5,820 nt of DNA, taken from Candidatus Poseidonia sp. (GTDB taxonomy: Archaea > Thermoplasmatota > Poseidoniia > Poseidoniales > Poseidoniaceae). The notes below the pieces were generated by a model. That model was not told where the DNA came from. It did not search any database and saw nothing but the letters and a program-made list of their open reading frames with translations. The position numbers and the translations under genes are program-made. Shown piece after piece: positions 4,378-5,820 of the stretch; the stretch's first letter is position 1; each line of letters begins with the position of its first letter. Location of the stretch: the NCBI GenBank assembly GCA_013330155.1, contig DUIU01000084.1, forward strand, positions 2,047 to 7,866. The letters run 5' to 3'.

Positions 4378-5820
4378 TCATTGCCAAGGGTCGTCGTCTC
4401 CAGGTTCATGGCCCCGAACGCGCAAGAACGCGAGCAACACCAGCACCACCACGATGAGAGCAACCAATTGCAACGTGGTGCTCGATACATCCGAAGACGG
4501 CTCGACATCGTCGTCAGCCTCGTCAACTGGAGTGGTATCATCATCGCCGACATCCGCTCCTGCGTTCACGGTGAAGGAAAGTGAACTGGAGTTGAGGTTG
4601 CCAGAAGCATCAGCACTGACCACTTCCAATGAGTACTCGCCGTCCGGGAGGACCTCCGTGGTGAACACGTGGTTCTTCTTGGTGGCGAACGCATCTTCGT
4701 GGACCGAATCACCGTTGATGAGGACCGATTCGGTCGCGCTTTCAGAGGTGTACCAAGCGATGGTCACTCGCCCATCCTCAAGGACATTGGCTGCAAGGTT
4801 GAGCACATCGGGAGGTGTTTCGTCGATGACATTGCTGGTGTTGAACCAGACGATGACATCGTCGGTTCCGTTGGCCGAAATATGCGCCCAATAACTGGTG
4901 TTGAAGCTGAGACCAGTCAGTGTTACAGCGTGGTCAGTTCCCGAGTCGGTTGAAACGATTTCATCGTCAGATGTTGGTGCCTGACCGGCCGGTGAGACCT
5001 GAATGGAAGTTGCCTCGGCAACCGTTGTCGACCAGGTGATGACGGCAGAGGATGCCGTGACGGTGTCCACCGATGCGCCGAAGATTTGTTGGGGCACCTC
5101 TGGCATTTCAAATCCGGTCAATTGAGCATAGGTGTGCCCTGCGACATCGTAACCGGACAGCATCGAGGCTTGTCCATCTCCTTCAAGGATGACATCAATG
5201 ATGTTCGGATCATACTCAATCCCATCATCCTCAGCTGGGTTCGCTCCACCACCGAGGGTCCATGTTGCCGGCTCCTCCATCACGTCGCGCCACTTCCCCG
5301 TACCGAACCCATCTTGGCTTCCAATCACGATGATGTAGCGGTAGTTTGGGATGTCCGAACCAATCACATCTTTGCTCACCGTGAACGTGATGGTTTTGGC
5401 ATCAACATCGCCGTTAACATCGATGCCTCGAGCGGAGGCGCTTCCGGTTTCAGCTTGCACCGCTTGAACGGCACCTGGCTCTCCAGTGCCGCTAATGGCC
5501 ACTTCCCACGCCCAATCAGGATGAACCTCAGCATTCGCTCCGGTCAGCATCGATGTGCGGCCGTAGGAAGTCTCGCCTTGGTCAACATAAATCTGAACGA
5601 TTTGGTGGCTGAACCCATTGGCAAGACCCCAGATGTCGGTCATTTCATTCATGGTCAAAATAAACTGAGCGTTCCAAGCACTTTGCCGCACCGTGAGGTG
5701 CGTAGCGTCCCAAAGTCCACCTCCATTTGGTGTGTTGAAATCGGTTGCAAGGGGGTAGACGTAATCGCCGTCCCCCGTTTCATCGCCGACGGCGTCATCC
5801 AATTCCAGCAGCGTAACCCA
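4378..5820 (-). CDS. Membrane-anchored surface protein with glucodextranase-C-like domain and two fibronectin III-like domains (5' end outside window)
   Basis: The frame is open from the right edge of the window to a TGA at 4380-4378, giving the last 480 residues of a larger protein. The TTG near 5802 is not a start: similarity begins at the edge. Residues 1 to about 212 resemble the C-terminal domain of glucodextranase (DOMON-like carbohydrate-binding module): GDETGDGDYVYP, GFSHQIVQIYVDQG, WAWEVAISG, a KTITFTVSKDVIG strand, SQDGFGTGKWRDV and PNIIDVIL. Residues 245-330 are a fibronectin III/purple-acid-phosphatase-N-like beta sandwich (SSAVITWSTT, HAVTLTGLSFNTSYWAHI). Residues 335-418 form a second sandwich (RVTIAWYTSESATESV, DGEYSLEVVSADASGN). 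An acidic Asp/Thr/Ser linker (420-447) leads to one transmembrane helix (LQLVALIVVVLVLLAFL, about 449-465) and a short RVRGH...DDPWQ tail. The arrangement fits an outside-facing domain array anchored by its C-terminus. Such domains follow amylase, pullulanase or glucodextranase catalytic parts in some archaea, but no catalytic domain is visible here. Confidence 0.85.
   Translation of the reverse strand, partial: WVTLLELDDAVGDETGDGDYVYPLATDFNTPNGGGLWDATHLTVRQSAWNAQFILTMNEMTDIWGLANGFSHQIVQIYVDQGETSYGRTSMLTGANAEVHPDWAWEVAISGTGEPGAVQAVQAETGSASARGIDVNGDVDAKTITFTVSKDVIGSDIPNYRYIIVIGSQDGFGTGKWRDVMEEPATWTLGGGANPAEDDGIEYDPNIIDVILEGDGQASMLSGYDVAGHTYAQLTGFEMPEVPQQIFGASVDTVTASSAVITWSTTVAEATSIQVSPAGQAPTSDDEIVSTDSGTDHAVTLTGLSFNTSYWAHISANGTDDVIVWFNTSNVIDETPPDVLNLAANVLEDGRVTIAWYTSESATESVLINGDSVHEDAFATKKNHVFTTEVLPDGEYSLEVVSADASGNLNSSSLSFTVNAGADVGDDDTTPVDEADDDVEPSSDVSSTTLQLVALIVVVLVLLAFLRVRGHEPGDDDPWQ

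Noticed and set aside
4454..4894. Open frame of 146 codons on the plus strand, Ser/Thr-rich
   Set aside because: It is the antisense of the acidic and beta-sandwich part of the surface protein. Its serine richness follows from Asp/Glu-rich codons on the other strand, and it has no ribosome binding site or family similarity.
1..5820. CRISPR array, insertion sequence, toxin-antitoxin or other novel defence system
   Set aside because: No direct repeats with spacers, transposase motifs, terminal inverted repeats or small toxin-like gene pairs are visible. The coding space is accounted for by housekeeping genes and one surface protein.

Overview
The window reads as a compact chromosomal segment of a mesophilic planktonic euryarchaeon. 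The archaeal assignment rests on a small subunit of DNA polymerase D, a Pelota homologue, a valine tRNA without an encoded CCA end, TATA-like promoter elements and, for the polymerase gene, no Shine-Dalgarno motif. The acidic, membrane-anchored surface protein, moderate GC and very tight packing resemble marine group II (Poseidoniales). That lineage call is inference.

Layout, left to right. (1) Plus-strand cluster, 1-1874: the 3' end of formate-tetrahydrofolate ligase (fhs), then Pelota (pelA), then a 100-residue protein I do not recognise. Spacing is +4 bases and then +4 bases. In both junctions the ribosome binding site GGTGA contains the TGA stop of the gene before, so the three genes look like one translationally coupled unit. 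(2) A tRNA-Val(UAC) on the minus strand at 1876-1948, one base beyond the stop codon of the small gene and convergent with it. (3) A short divergent intergenic region (1949-2026) with a symmetric TATA-like element that could serve both the tRNA and the next gene. (4) Plus-strand pair, 2027-4372: an NMN amidohydrolase of the PncC/CinA C-terminal family with an unusual charged C-terminal tail, then the polymerase D small subunit (DP1) with every visible phosphoesterase metal ligand kept. DP1 has its own TATA-like element about 25 bases before the ATG. (5) Minus strand, 4378-5820 and beyond: the C-terminal 480 residues of a large extracellular protein, made of a glucodextranase-C-like domain, two beta-sandwich (fibronectin III-like) domains, an acidic linker, one transmembrane helix and a short cytoplasmic tail.

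The genes cover one-carbon metabolism, ribosome rescue, nucleotide salvage, replication/proofreading and surface glycan-related functions. They do not form one pathway. I see no mobile element, CRISPR array, toxin-antitoxin pair or other defence system. The best leads are the unknown small gene coupled to pelA, the tailed PncC beside a replication gene, the surface protein whose N-terminal part lies outside the window, and the initiation and termination signals at the gene junctions. No gene-free stretch is longer than about 80 bases.
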